Shown here piece by piece: positions 44,610 through 54,000 of a stretch of 64,000 bases of DNA. Within the stretch, counting starts at the first letter, position 1, and each line of letters opens with the position of its first letter. Position numbers and translations under genes: made by a program. The notes beneath the pieces were generated by a model, which did not search any database, was not told where the DNA came from, and saw nothing but the letters and a program-made list of their open reading frames with translations. Source of the stretch: Halanaerobiales bacterium (lineage in GTDB: Bacteria; Bacillota_F; Halanaerobiia; DY22613); the NCBI GenBank assembly GCA_023128035.1, contig JAGMES010000001.1, forward strand, positions 18,262 to 82,261, in the 5' to 3' direction.

Positions 44610-45020
44610 TTATTGCTTTACGATAGAATTCCTTGTAACTTTAAAAGTAAAATCATCTGTATCATCAGTATTGTAATCATAAGCAACAGTTAAATTATAG
44701 GTATCAGAATCAGGATCATAGTCATCTCCTGCAGTAATAGTTATCTTAGTCTCATCAATCTCGATATAACCTTCAACCTTATCAACTACATCAGCCTTTG
44801 CAGGATATGCACCTTCATTTTCAGCATATAACAATTCCATAGCAGTTTGAACTTGCTTAATCTCAGTGACAGCATTTGTTTCATATGCTTTCACATTAAC
44901 ACCAGTCAAACGAGGTACAGCTACAGCGGCCAAAATCCCCAAAACTGCCAGTACAACTAAAAGCTCAACAAGGGTAAAACCTTCTTCACCTCTTAAAGCT
45001 TTTCTCATCCTCCGCATCAT
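44610..45020 (-). CDS. pilA: Major type IV pilin (PilA-type)
   Basis: 136 residues, leader MMRRMRKALRGEEG cleaved before FTLVELLVVLAVLGILAAVAVP, a canonical prepilin helix with Glu+5. The C-terminal domain is small and strongly acidic (AGDDYDPDSDTYNL, DYNTDDTDDFTFKV) and lacks the usual disulfide cysteines. AAAGGGGGTGA gives a strong ribosome site. The hairpin behind it fits high expression. The name rests on the leader and operon place. Confidence 0.88.
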   Translation of the reverse strand: MMRRMRKALRGEEGFTLVELLVVLAVLGILAAVAVPRLTGVNVKAYETNAVTEIKQVQTAMELLYAENEGAYPAKADVVDKVEGYIEIDETKITITAGDDYDPDSDTYNLTVAYDYNTDDTDDFTFKVTRNSIVKQ

Positions 45021-45087
45021 TTCGATTCACCCCCTTTCGAAAAAATCCTCCTTTATAAAACAATTCCCTCCTCATGGGAAAATTTGT

Positions 45088-46296
45088 TTATACAAGATTT
45101 ACCATATCAAACATCGGCATAATCATAGCTACTACAATGAAACCAATCAAAACAGCGATGATAATAATCATTGCAGGTTCTAGCAAAGACATAGCTGTCT
45201 CAATTGAATTTTCTGTCTCTTTATCGTAAAAATAGGCTATCTTCTCCATCATTTCATCCATCGTTCCTGTTTCTTCTCCTACTAGTAACATTTGAGTCAT
45301 CATCTTAGGAAATACTGTGCTCTCCTGCAATGGTTCCGAAAGCCGTTGGCCTTCTTGAACTTTCAACCTGGCCTCAGTCAATTGACCAGAGATCACTTGA
45401 TTGGAGATAATCCTCTCCACAACCTGTAAAGATTCCAACAATGGTACTCCACTGGCTAAGAGACTTCCCAAAGTCCGTGTAAAACGTGCTACCTCAATTT
45501 TAATAATCATTGAACGTACTACAGGTATACGCAATTGAAGTCGATGAAACTTATATTTACCGGAAGGAGTTTTTAGATAACTCATCAAAGTCACTACCAG
45601 AATAAAACCAAAAATCATAATTAAGTACCAATATTGAGCGAGTACGGAGCTAATTCCCATCACAAACCTCGTTATTAATGGTAAAGTGCCACCCATACTA
45701 GAAAATAAATTTACATAAACAGGGACAACTGTAGTTAACAAAAATACAACCACTAACACAGCAACTCCCAGCACTACAAGTGGATACATCATTGATGAAC
45801 GAATCTTTGATCTCAACTCATTTTCTCGTTCATAATAATCAGCGAGCCGATTCATTACCACATCCAATATTCCGCCTACTTCTCCGGCATTAACCATTCT
45901 AGAATACAAACGTGGAAATGTATCATCCTGTTTTTCTAACGATTCAGAAAAAGAGATACCTACCTCTACATCCTGGGAAATTTCTTGTAATGCCCTCTTT
46001 AAACTCTTATTAACAACTTGATTAAGAAGTATATCCAGGCATTGAACAATAGATACTCCTGCCTGAATCAAAACTGAAAATTGACGACTTAAAACTGCCA
46101 ATTCTTTCATCTTAACACGATTAAAAAAACCTAATATTTTCTTTAAATCTAAATCTTTATTCTCTTCTATGCTTACCACATAATAACCCTGTTTACGGAT
46201 TCCCTCAGCGACATCGATCCTGGAACTTGCCTTTACCTTACCCTTAACCAACTGACCTTCCGGGGTACGAGCTGTATAACTATATTCGGAAGTCAT
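45088..46296 (-). CDS. pilC: Type IV pilus inner-membrane platform protein PilC
   Basis: 402 residues, the normal length for PilC/GspF. Two T2SSF domains (about 66-189 and 269-390) each carry the ARQFSVLIQAGVS / ARFTRTLGSLLASGVPL pattern, with three membrane segments (about 165-190, 216-236, 370-395). N-terminal YSYTARTPEGQLVKGKV is typical. It anchors the PilB/PilT motors. Ribosome site GGGGGTGAGGTG. Confidence 0.95.
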   Translation of the reverse strand: MTSEYSYTARTPEGQLVKGKVKASSRIDVAEGIRKQGYYVVSIEENKDLDLKKILGFFNRVKMKELAVLSRQFSVLIQAGVSIVQCLDILLNQVVNKSLKRALQEISQDVEVGISFSESLEKQDDTFPRLYSRMVNAGEVGGILDVVMNRLADYYERENELRSKIRSSMMYPLVVLGVAVLVVVFLLTTVVPVYVNLFSSMGGTLPLITRFVMGISSVLAQYWYLIMIFGFILVVTLMSYLKTPSGKYKFHRLQLRIPVVRSMIIKIEVARFTRTLGSLLASGVPLLESLQVVERIISNQVISGQLTEARLKVQEGQRLSEPLQESTVFPKMMTQMLLVGEETGTMDEMMEKIAYFYDKETENSIETAMSLLEPAMIIIIAVLIGFIVVAMIMPMFDMVNLV

Positions 46297-46315
46297 CGTT
46301 TACACCTCACCCCCT

Positions 46316-46424
46316 TTAATAACATTTTCGGAAGGCATAAGTCCACCAGTTTCTATAAGTGGGGTACACCTTCTTATAAAATTTACCTTTCATTAGGAAA
46401 TAAATTCCTTCCGAAAGTTATTAA
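46316..46424. repeat. 109-bp inverted-repeat unit between pilT and pilC
   Basis: Arms of ~19 bp (46317-46335 and 46407-46424) pair as TTAATAAC-TTTCGGAAGG with a one- to two-base bulge, enclosing ~70 bp with an inner CCAC/GTGG stem. It fills most of the 149-bp gap between pilT and pilC. It could be an attenuator, a processing site or a small non-autonomous element. Confidence 0.6.
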
Positions 46425-46445
46425 CAAAAGCTGCTTGCAGATTAA

Positions 46446-47543
46446 TTAATAAGAACCCGCATAAACATCTGAAGCAAATCGCTGAGCCAATCGCTCAAAG
46501 AGTTCTCTATTAAAAGCTTTTGTCCTTCCATCTCCAAAACTTATAATTCTTTCCCTGGTAAGTTGGATTAAACACATATCCATCGTCTGCATACCAAATT
46601 TAGCACCTGTCTGCATTGCAGAATAGATTTGATGAACCTTATTCTCACGGATCAGATTTCGAATTGCTGGATTTGCCACCATTACTTCCAAAGCAACTAC
46701 CCGACCAGAACTATCAACTTTTTTCAGCAATTGTTGAGCAATAACCCCTTGAAGCACTGTCGCTAATTGGGTTCTAATCTGCTGTTGTTGGTTAGGTGGA
46801 AATACATCAATAATCCGATCAACTGTTCCTGGCGCATCATTAGTATGCAATGTTGCAAAAACAAGATGCCCTGTTTCAGCAGCCTCAATTGCAATCGATA
46901 TTGTCTCTAAATCCCGCATCTCTCCAACCAAAAGAACATCTGGATCCTGTCTTAAAGCAGCTCGCAAACCGCTGCCAAAAGATTTAGTATCTGAACCAAT
47001 CTCCCTTTGATGAACCAAACTTTTTTTATGAGAATGGAGATATTCAATGGGATCTTCTAATGTTATAATATGGCATGTTCGGGTACGATTGATCATATCT
47101 AACATCGCAGCAAGAGTAGTTGATTTTCCGCTTCCTGTTGGGCCTGTACAAAGAATCAATCCATTTTTCTTCATAGCTAAATCTTTGATAATCTGAGGTA
47201 AACCCAACTCCTCCACTGAAGGAATTTTATTGGGAATAACCCTTAAAGCCAGACTTATCGCACCACGCTGACGATAAACATTTATCCGAAAACGACTAAC
47301 AGCAGGCATACTGTAAGAAAAATCACATTCTCCTTTTTCTTCAAAAATCTGATACTGTTCTTCATTCGTTAAAGATTTCGTAATCTCAACTATATTCTGA
47401 TAGCTAAGTATTTCGTTATGTTTTATGAATGGTTGTAGATCTCCGTTAACTCGAACAATAGGAGCTGAATTCACTGTCAAATGTAAATCCGAAATACGAG
47501 GATCAAAAGCAACTTCTTTCATAAGTTGTTTTATATCAATCAT
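46446..47543 (-). CDS. pilT: Pilus retraction ATPase PilT
   Basis: 365 residues. Walker A GPTGSGKSTTLAAM (about 130-143), Asp box LRQDPDVLLVGEMRD with Walker B, His box HLVFATLHTNDA, and the PilT C-terminal segment. The N-terminal PAS-like domain contains SDLHLTVNSAPIVRVNGDL. PilT powers pilus retraction and twitching. Starts behind GGGGTGAGAG, 32 bp after pilB. Confidence 0.95.
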   Translation of the reverse strand: MIDIKQLMKEVAFDPRISDLHLTVNSAPIVRVNGDLQPFIKHNEILSYQNIVEITKSLTNEEQYQIFEEKGECDFSYSMPAVSRFRINVYRQRGAISLALRVIPNKIPSVEELGLPQIIKDLAMKKNGLILCTGPTGSGKSTTLAAMLDMINRTRTCHIITLEDPIEYLHSHKKSLVHQREIGSDTKSFGSGLRAALRQDPDVLLVGEMRDLETISIAIEAAETGHLVFATLHTNDAPGTVDRIIDVFPPNQQQQIRTQLATVLQGVIAQQLLKKVDSSGRVVALEVMVANPAIRNLIRENKVHQIYSAMQTGAKFGMQTMDMCLIQLTRERIISFGDGRTKAFNRELFERLAQRFASDVYAGSY

Positions 47544-47575
47544 TTACTCTCACCCCACTATTCTCAATCATACAT

Positions 47576-49246
47576 TTATAAAGCAACTCGCATAACTTCC
47601 TCAATGCTTGTCAAACCTTTTAAAGCTTTCTCCAATCCATCCATCTTCAAAGTAATCATTCCATTATTTATTGCAACATCACGCAAATCTTCTGTTGGAC
47701 GGTTCTGGGTTGTCAACATTCGAATTTCTCGATCTGGTATCAATACTTCATGAATAGCCAATCTACCCTGATAGCCTGTATCACTGCATTCTGGACACCC
47801 TTTTCCACGATACAAAAACTGGATCTGCTGAGCTAAATCACCTAAATAAAGACGCATCTCTTCAGTAGGCTCAAAACGTTCCTTACAGTTAGGACAAATT
47901 TTTCGAACCAATCGCTGTGCTACTACACCACTCAAAGAGGACGCCACCAAATATGGCTCCAAACCCATATCAACTAAGCGAGTAACCGCACTAGAAGCAT
48001 CGTTGGTGTGAATCGTGCTCAATACTAGATGGCCAGTTAATGCAGCTTTGACAGCAATTGAAGCAGTTTCACTATCACGAATCTCTCCAATCATCACTAT
48101 ATCTGGATCCTGACGTAAAATCGAGCGAAGTGCCGAAGCAAAAGTCAAATCAGCTTTAGGATTCACCTGAATCTGATTTACTCCATTAATCCGATATTCA
48201 ACAGGATCTTCAACTGTAGAAATATTTTTCCCAATATCGTTTAATGTGTTTAAAGCTGAAAACAGAGTTGTCGATTTACCACTACCAGTTGGCCCAGTTA
48301 CAAGAATAATACCATGGGGTTTTTTTAAGATTTCATCAAAATAGCGACGATTTGTCATTGAAAATCCTAATTGATTTAAACTCAGAAGTATAGAACTTCT
48401 ACTTAAAATTCTTAAAACCACTTTTTCCCCATAGATAGTTGGGAGCGTAGAAACACGTATATCTACTTCCCCATCTGAATTTTTTAATTCCATCCTACCA
48501 TCCTGAGGTTTCCGCCTTTCAGCTATATCTAAACCAGCCATTATCTTTAACCTGGAGACAAGAGCAGCTTGATTACTTTTTGGCAAAGTACGGACTTCCC
48601 GTAATACTCCATCAATCCTGTAACGAACTCTCACTTCCTCTTTTAATGGTTCAATATGGATATCACTTGCTTGTTGTTGAACAGCTTCCCGAATTAAGAG
48701 ATTACTCAAACGTACGATAGGTGCATCTTCTACCATCCGTTTTAATTCATCAACTTCCATATCTTCCCCGGTATCTACACTAGAATTAAAAATATCTGAG
48801 CTTTCATCATCAAATCCATTCATTGAATAAAGTTTTTCAATCGCCTTTTCTATTTCACCTACTGAAGCAATCAATGCTTCAATCTGGCATTTTGAGTGTA
48901 ATTTTATGTCGTCTATGGCAAAAATATCCAGCGGATCAGCCATTGCTACCTTCATAATATTACCCATTTTCTCCAAAGGAACAACTCTATGCCGGCGAGC
49001 AACCTCTTCTGGAATATAACGTATCAACCGTTGGTCTGGTAGCTGTTTAGTAAGATCAATATGAGGAACTCCTAACTGAAACTCTAATACCTGAACCAAC
49101 TGATTTTCGGTTACATATTCTAAGTCTATCAATATTTCACCAATTCGTTTAGTGGAATTTTCATGAACCCTTAAAGCTTCTTCGAATTGTTCTTCTGTTA
49201 TTAAGTTAAAATCAATCAATAGTTGTCCTAATTTGGATTGCGCCAT
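47576..49246 (-). CDS. pilB: Pilus extension ATPase PilB
   Basis: Start at ATG 49244-49246 (MAQSKLGQLL) behind GGAGGCGATCTAAGG; the open frame begins nine codons upstream at a TTG. 556 residues. N-terminal MshEN domain (GQLLIDFNLITEEQFEEAL, IDLTKQLP), Walker A GPTGSGKSTTLFSAL, Walker B IVMIGEIRDSETA, His box LSTIHTNDASSA, and the tetracysteine zinc site CPNCKE/CPECSD. MshEN domains bind cyclic di-GMP in several relatives, so c-di-GMP control is possible. First gene of the operon. Confidence 0.95.
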   Translation of the reverse strand: MAQSKLGQLLIDFNLITEEQFEEALRVHENSTKRIGEILIDLEYVTENQLVQVLEFQLGVPHIDLTKQLPDQRLIRYIPEEVARRHRVVPLEKMGNIMKVAMADPLDIFAIDDIKLHSKCQIEALIASVGEIEKAIEKLYSMNGFDDESSDIFNSSVDTGEDMEVDELKRMVEDAPIVRLSNLLIREAVQQQASDIHIEPLKEEVRVRYRIDGVLREVRTLPKSNQAALVSRLKIMAGLDIAERRKPQDGRMELKNSDGEVDIRVSTLPTIYGEKVVLRILSRSSILLSLNQLGFSMTNRRYFDEILKKPHGIILVTGPTGSGKSTTLFSALNTLNDIGKNISTVEDPVEYRINGVNQIQVNPKADLTFASALRSILRQDPDIVMIGEIRDSETASIAVKAALTGHLVLSTIHTNDASSAVTRLVDMGLEPYLVASSLSGVVAQRLVRKICPNCKERFEPTEEMRLYLGDLAQQIQFLYRGKGCPECSDTGYQGRLAIHEVLIPDREIRMLTTQNRPTEDLRDVAINNGMITLKMDGLEKALKGLTSIEEVMRVAL

Positions 49247-49288
49247 CCTTAGATCGCCTCCAAAAATATTCAAATTCTATTACCTTTG

Positions 49289-49294
49289 ATTATA
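49289..49294 (-). promoter_or_regulatory. Possible -10 of the pilus operon
   Basis: TATAAT on the minus strand, 43 nt before the pilB start. I find no good -35 at the right distance. Confidence 0.25.
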
Positions 49295-49346
49295 ATTTCG
49301 ACATTTATTAAAGTATTTCCTTTCTTAAAATGTAAGTATTTATGGA

Positions 49347-49392
49347 AATATTTAAAGCTGTTGATTTAAATAAATCAACAGCTTTAAATATT
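49347..49392 (-). terminator. Terminator after the chemotaxis receptor
   Basis: Near-perfect 22-bp palindrome (49347-49368 with 49371-49392) just past the receptor's stop. The T-run on the minus strand is weak, but the stem is long. Confidence 0.6.
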
Positions 49393-49407
49393 AACGGTAA
49401 TTTTAAA

Positions 49408-51543
49408 TTATAAATTAAAATTCTCTACTACCTGATCTAACTGGTCAGCCATCGTTGCAAGTTGCTTTGCAAAACGGATAATCTCTTCTGTTGCAGCATT
49501 TTGTTCTTCGCTGGATGCTGCTACCTCTTCAGAACTACTAGCAAATTCTTCACTCACAGCAGCAATTTCTTGAATAGCTCTCTCCGCCTGATTACTTGAA
49601 GCAGCCATCTTTTTAGCACTCTCAGTTACTTCTTCAATCTGCTCAAGAAGAGGTTGGATAACCGATTTTATCTGATCGAATACCTCTCCTGTACCTTCGC
49701 TAACATCTGAACCTTTTTCCACCTGCTCAGTCACTTCTCCCATAGTCTTAACTGCTTTAGAAATGCCTACTTGAATTTTTTCAATTAAACTACCAATTTG
49801 ATTTGTGGCATTAGATGTTTCTTCAGCAAGACTTCGAATCTCATCAGCCACTACAGCGAATCCTCGACCAACTTCTCCTGCACGAGCGGCTTCAATAGCA
49901 GCATTTAAAGCCAACAAATTAGTTTGATTTGAAATACCATTGATCAAACCTACAATATTACCCACGTTTTTAGATTTTTCACCTAAATCTTTAACTACAT
50001 CAGCAGCACCTGCAACCTGTTCTTTAATATTCTGCATCTGATCTACAGAAGACTTCACTGAATCTGTACCTAAAGAAACCTGCTCCACAACTTTACCACC
50101 AGATTCAGACATATAGGTAGATCTATCATTCACCTGCTCTACCTGTTGAAGTAAGTAATTAATCTGACTAGCTGTCTCTTCTACTTGAGATGCCTGCTCT
50201 TCAGCACCTGCTGCTACCTGTTCAATTGCACTTCCAACTTGAGATGCTGTTTCTCCTACCTGAGTTCCCGCAGATACTAACTCCTGACTTGAAGCAACAA
50301 CTTTTTGCACTACTTCACGGATTTGATTGATCATATTCCGTAAGTTTTTATGCATCTCATTCAAGGATTTAACCATGCTTCCAATTTCATCTTTGTTTTT
50401 GGTTTCTAAAGGTTCAATTCTAAGATTACCTTTAGCTATTTCTTGAGCAAAACTTGCCACTCCTACAATTGGTTTTGTAAAATATTGAGCAAGAATCCAA
50501 CTCATAATTAGAGTAATAACAATTGCTCCAATGATTAATCCTATTACGATTTTAGATGTCTTTCTAACTTCAGCAAATACATCATCTACTTTTTTTGCAA
50601 CAACCATAAATCTTTGGCTTGCTGAATCATAACTTACATACATTAAATATTTATTCGAATTTCGACTCAGCGCATCTTTTGTGGTATATTCTAAATAATC
50701 GTTATGAGTGGCTAAAATCTTTTTCGTAACGTCTTCCCCTGTTTTTTCATCTATTAAATTCATTCTCTGATCAATTAAATTTTGATTGGTATGAAAAAGC
50801 AACTTTCCTTGAACATCTAAAACACTTATGTTTACATTCTCGCTCAATTTAACAATTTCTTCTGTAAGATTCTCTCTAAGCTCTGTAGCGAATTGTGAGA
50901 TCATATTATCCATATCATCAACATAATTTCCTGTACCAATAACCCATCCCCAAGGTTCAAAAAGTTGTACATATCCTCTTTTCCGAACTTCTTTAGTTTC
51001 TCCAGACCTTAGAAAATAATAATCCTCATAGGCTTCACCATTAGCTTTTGCACCATCGACTAAGTCTCTAACCATTCGTTTACCTTTGGTATCCCGGAGA
51101 TTTCCACGGTCCATTCCTTCCTGCTCAGGATATGCCGGATATAAAATTAATTTATAATTCGTATCATCAATCCAAAAATAACCGTCTTTGCCATAAGTGA
51201 CGGCACGCAATGTCTCTTTTGCGAGGTTTTTAGCTTCCTCTTCTGTTAACACTCCTTTTTTATACTGGTTATAGAAATGAGATAAAATACTTTTTGCGTT
51301 TTGAACTTGATTTTTTATATTCTTATCATAACTAGAAAAAGCTTGATTCTTAATCAAAACAATATCTGATTCCAATTCTTCTACCATTTCTTTAATATGA
51401 TCGGTAAGGGCCATTATATCTTCTTTTGCTTCATCTTCTAAGCGATTTCCTATGATATTAAGTATTATTGAACCTTGAGTTATTAATATCAAAACAACAA
51501 AGACTGAGATAATTAACATAAATTTAAATTTAATACTCTTCAT
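49408..51543 (-). CDS. Methyl-accepting chemotaxis protein with Cache sensor
   Basis: 711 residues. Membrane segment 1 (about 8-28), an extracellular single-Cache-2-type sensor (about 35-210, GKDGYFWIDDTNYKLILYP and WGWVIGTGNYVDDM) plus a second sensory region (to about 330), membrane segment 2 (about 333-354), HAMP, and the cytoplasmic signalling domain with the hairpin tip EEVGRGFAVVADEIRSLAEE (about 560). The first ATG has CAGGAGGAGACAT before it. It reports small-molecule signals, of unknown identity, to CheA/CheW. Lying next to the pilus operon, it may steer pilus motility, but that is inference. Confidence 0.95.
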   Translation of the reverse strand: MKSIKFKFMLIISVFVVLILITQGSIILNIIGNRLEDEAKEDIMALTDHIKEMVEELESDIVLIKNQAFSSYDKNIKNQVQNAKSILSHFYNQYKKGVLTEEEAKNLAKETLRAVTYGKDGYFWIDDTNYKLILYPAYPEQEGMDRGNLRDTKGKRMVRDLVDGAKANGEAYEDYYFLRSGETKEVRKRGYVQLFEPWGWVIGTGNYVDDMDNMISQFATELRENLTEEIVKLSENVNISVLDVQGKLLFHTNQNLIDQRMNLIDEKTGEDVTKKILATHNDYLEYTTKDALSRNSNKYLMYVSYDSASQRFMVVAKKVDDVFAEVRKTSKIVIGLIIGAIVITLIMSWILAQYFTKPIVGVASFAQEIAKGNLRIEPLETKNKDEIGSMVKSLNEMHKNLRNMINQIREVVQKVVASSQELVSAGTQVGETASQVGSAIEQVAAGAEEQASQVEETASQINYLLQQVEQVNDRSTYMSESGGKVVEQVSLGTDSVKSSVDQMQNIKEQVAGAADVVKDLGEKSKNVGNIVGLINGISNQTNLLALNAAIEAARAGEVGRGFAVVADEIRSLAEETSNATNQIGSLIEKIQVGISKAVKTMGEVTEQVEKGSDVSEGTGEVFDQIKSVIQPLLEQIEEVTESAKKMAASSNQAERAIQEIAAVSEEFASSSEEVAASSEEQNAATEEIIRFAKQLATMADQLDQVVENFNL

Positions 51544-51696
51544 ATGTCTCCTCCTGTTTTTAATTTTTTCTACAATTTTCCTTAATCTTTATGTTCTTTT
51601 TGAAGATTTAATCCATATTAAAAGAATAATTCGACATTTTTTTTTAAATACCTGCTTTATATAAAGTTTATCTTTATATGTTAACTTAAATGTTAC

Positions 51697-51726
51697 AAAA
51701 AGCAAAATCGCCCTAACAGGCGATTA
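51697..51726 (-). terminator. Terminator overlapping the L,D-transpeptidase stop
   Basis: Stem AATCGCC/GGCGATT (51706-51712 with 51719-51725) that contains the stop codon, then GCTTTTT on the minus strand. Confidence 0.65.
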
Positions 51727-52056
51727 ATTATAGATAATCTCAACAGGTGTTCCCACATCTACCAATTCATATAACTCTTCAACATCATGATTATACATTC
51801 TAATACAACCATGGCTTACTGCTTGCCCAACTTGATCAGGTCGATTTGTTCCATGAATTCCATAATGGGGCTTAAAACTCATCCAGCGAGTCCCAAAAAG
51901 TCCACCTGGATTTTTCAATTTGTGTCTTATAGAATACATCCCTATAGGGGTTGGCGTTGAAGGTTTACCGACCGCTACAGGATAATTCTTGATAACCTTA
52001 CCAGAATCATAAAGAAAAAGACGCCGCTTAAAAATAAAAACGACAATACTCCTCAT
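51724..52056 (-). CDS. Minimal L,D-transpeptidase (YkuD family)
   Basis: Only 110 residues, essentially one YkuD catalytic domain. The signature HGTNRPDQ...SHGCIRMYNHD (about 73-95) holds the catalytic His and Cys. Such enzymes make 3-3 crosslinks in peptidoglycan or cut cell wall. No signal peptide, LysM or membrane segment is present, which is odd for an enzyme that works outside; the start MRSIVVFIFKRR follows AAAGGGGGCTC, so a longer N-terminus is unlikely. A spore-cortex or mother-cell role would not need export. Confidence 0.9.
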   Translation of the reverse strand: MRSIVVFIFKRRLFLYDSGKVIKNYPVAVGKPSTPTPIGMYSIRHKLKNPGGLFGTRWMSFKPHYGIHGTNRPDQVGQAVSHGCIRMYNHDVEELYELVDVGTPVEIIYN

Positions 52057-52142
52057 TCAAGAGCCCCCTTTCTTACGTTAAGTGGATTTCTTCTATTATA
52101 CTAGTGAAAAAGCTAATTCGGTGCTTGTTCTTCAATTATTAA

Positions 52143-52171
52143 AACCCCTTGAGCTACTTCGCCAAGGGGTT
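52143..52171 (-). terminator. Terminator of the AAA-ATPase/nuclease-like gene
   Basis: Stem AACCCCTTG/CAAGGGGTT (52143-52151 with 52163-52171), close behind the stop at 52179. Confidence 0.75.
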
Positions 52172-52178
52172 GATAAAA

Positions 52179-53867
52179 TCATAAAGTCAGGATTTCATAT
52201 TCATCTTTTCCGATAAAGATAATCAAAGCTTTCTTTAGATTCTCTTTATCATTAAATTTATCACTCTCCGCATATCGCTTCAGTTGAGCCAAGCCTTCCT
52301 TTTTAATTCGCCCCAATTGATTTCTTTCACTCTTTTTTAGATATTTCAATTCCCATAACCATTCATATTTAACATCAGGATAGCGAATATCTTTCTCTAA
52401 CAAGATGTCGATATATCCACCTTCGACTTCTCGTTCACTACTTATCTTGTAAACATTTGCTAAACTTAAATAAGTGACCAAAATCATTTTCAAGTATTTT
52501 TCATCAAACTGAATCAGATCACGGTTTGATAAAACCTGCAAAATATTATTATTGATAAACTCAAAATAAACTTCCAACTCACCATCATAGGCTATCATCT
52601 CTATTGCTTCATGCAGTTCATTTACACTCAGTTTAAGCTGATACCTTTCACGCAACTTCCTATCAAAAGTCTCCCAAAAGATTGTTTTGATCACAAAGTT
52701 AGGAATCTTTAAAAATAATCGAGTTCTGATTTTTTTATCTATTGTTAAAAGACCCAGATAAAATAAAAGAGAAACAAAATACTCCTCGTCATACATCTGA
52801 TCAAAAGAGAATTTTGATACCACATTAGCAACAATCTTCTCTTCTTTGATTATTGCTTCTAATGTATGTTGGTTGGCTTTATTTGAAATCAGGCGATTCA
52901 ATCTACCATAATCCATTTTTACATTATCATCGATTAACTTTTCAGGATATTCTCCAGTAAGCTGCATTTCCTTAAAAAAATAGAGAACCATGTTGGGGTT
53001 AAATAGTCTTTCTGTGACTTTTTTATTGAAAGAATATCCATTATAATATTTTTTTAATTCAATAAGAATTTTTTCTCTATCTCCCACCTCAAAAAAATTA
53101 TCTAAAATTCTCTCGACTTCTCTATGAGTAAATCCTAACATTTCGTTGACAGTTTCTAACATTGTAATATTTGAAGTTATATTAAATCCACTGGTCATGT
53201 CATCTAACATAATAGGAGTAATTCCAGTAATAAATATTCTATCTATGATACCTTGCGTCCCTATTTTAAGTGCTTCATAAAAATCACGAACAAATCCACT
53301 AGCTCGAATTATTCCACGATAGAATTCACCATCTCCCATAGCTATAATATCATTAGCAAAATGATCATATTCATCAATGATAACATACACTTTATACCCA
53401 ATTTCAGCTACTTCAGTAAATAATATACCTAATTTTCTTGTACTACTTGCGCTCTTAAGCTCATAAATAATATCATTTTTATTAGGAAAAATTTCTTGAT
53501 AATGTTTAAAAAACAAAATTAATGAATCTAAAATCCGTTCATCAAAAGATTCCTTTAGACCATCAGAGGTAGAAGTATCTAATGCAGAAAAATTTAATTT
53601 CCAAATCAAATAACTATTTTTTGTTTCAGTAGGTTTTTTACCAATATATAAATCTCCAAATAATTCTTCAAACTCTGTAGACCTATTTATATCATAATAG
53701 TGATCTAGCATTGATAAAAAAAGTGATTTTCCAAATCTTCTTGGCCTTATAAAAAAGAGATAGCGACCTGCTTCTTCCAACTCTTCAATATACCTGGTTT
53801 TATCAACATACAGATAATTTTCTCTACGAATTAATCCAAAATCAGAGATATTCAATGGAAGTTTCAT
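52179..53867 (-). CDS. AAA-ATPase/PD-(D/E)XK nuclease superfamily protein (DUF1703-type)
   Basis: 562 residues. N-terminal AAA-ATPase-like domain with NYLYVDKT, a variant P-loop RPRRFGKSLFLSML (about 42-55) and Walker B VYVIIDEYDHFAND. The C-terminal part has a GGYIDILL...YEWLWELKYLK segment, the D-(E)xK nuclease-like core. The family is common in clostridia and Bacteroidetes, often in many copies per genome, and its role is unproven; a mobile or stress-related function is often suspected. It stands alone with its own terminator. Confidence 0.88.
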   Translation of the reverse strand: MKLPLNISDFGLIRRENYLYVDKTRYIEELEEAGRYLFFIRPRRFGKSLFLSMLDHYYDINRSTEFEELFGDLYIGKKPTETKNSYLIWKLNFSALDTSTSDGLKESFDERILDSLILFFKHYQEIFPNKNDIIYELKSASSTRKLGILFTEVAEIGYKVYVIIDEYDHFANDIIAMGDGEFYRGIIRASGFVRDFYEALKIGTQGIIDRIFITGITPIMLDDMTSGFNITSNITMLETVNEMLGFTHREVERILDNFFEVGDREKILIELKKYYNGYSFNKKVTERLFNPNMVLYFFKEMQLTGEYPEKLIDDNVKMDYGRLNRLISNKANQHTLEAIIKEEKIVANVVSKFSFDQMYDEEYFVSLLFYLGLLTIDKKIRTRLFLKIPNFVIKTIFWETFDRKLRERYQLKLSVNELHEAIEMIAYDGELEVYFEFINNNILQVLSNRDLIQFDEKYLKMILVTYLSLANVYKISSEREVEGGYIDILLEKDIRYPDVKYEWLWELKYLKKSERNQLGRIKKEGLAQLKRYAESDKFNDKENLKKALIIFIGKDEYEILTL

Positions 53868-53957
53868 TATATTACCCCCTAAGATAAGAATAGAACTTTA
53901 CTTATTTGTTCTCGACAGGTTTACAATTCCCTTCTTCTTACATAATATTCCCATAAA

Positions 53958-53996
53958 AAAGCTGTAGCAATCGCACAAATGCACCGCTACAGCTTT
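53958..53996 (-). terminator. Terminator of the thiI operon
   Basis: 11-bp stem AAAGCTGTAGC/GCTACAGCTTT (53958-53968 with 53986-53996), followed by TTTTTTAT on the minus strand. Confidence 0.8.
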
Positions 53997-54000
53997 ATCA

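Noticed and set aside
47576..49273. TTG start for pilB at 49273
   Set aside because: No ribosome site stands before it, whereas the ATG at 49246 has GGAGG at a workable distance.
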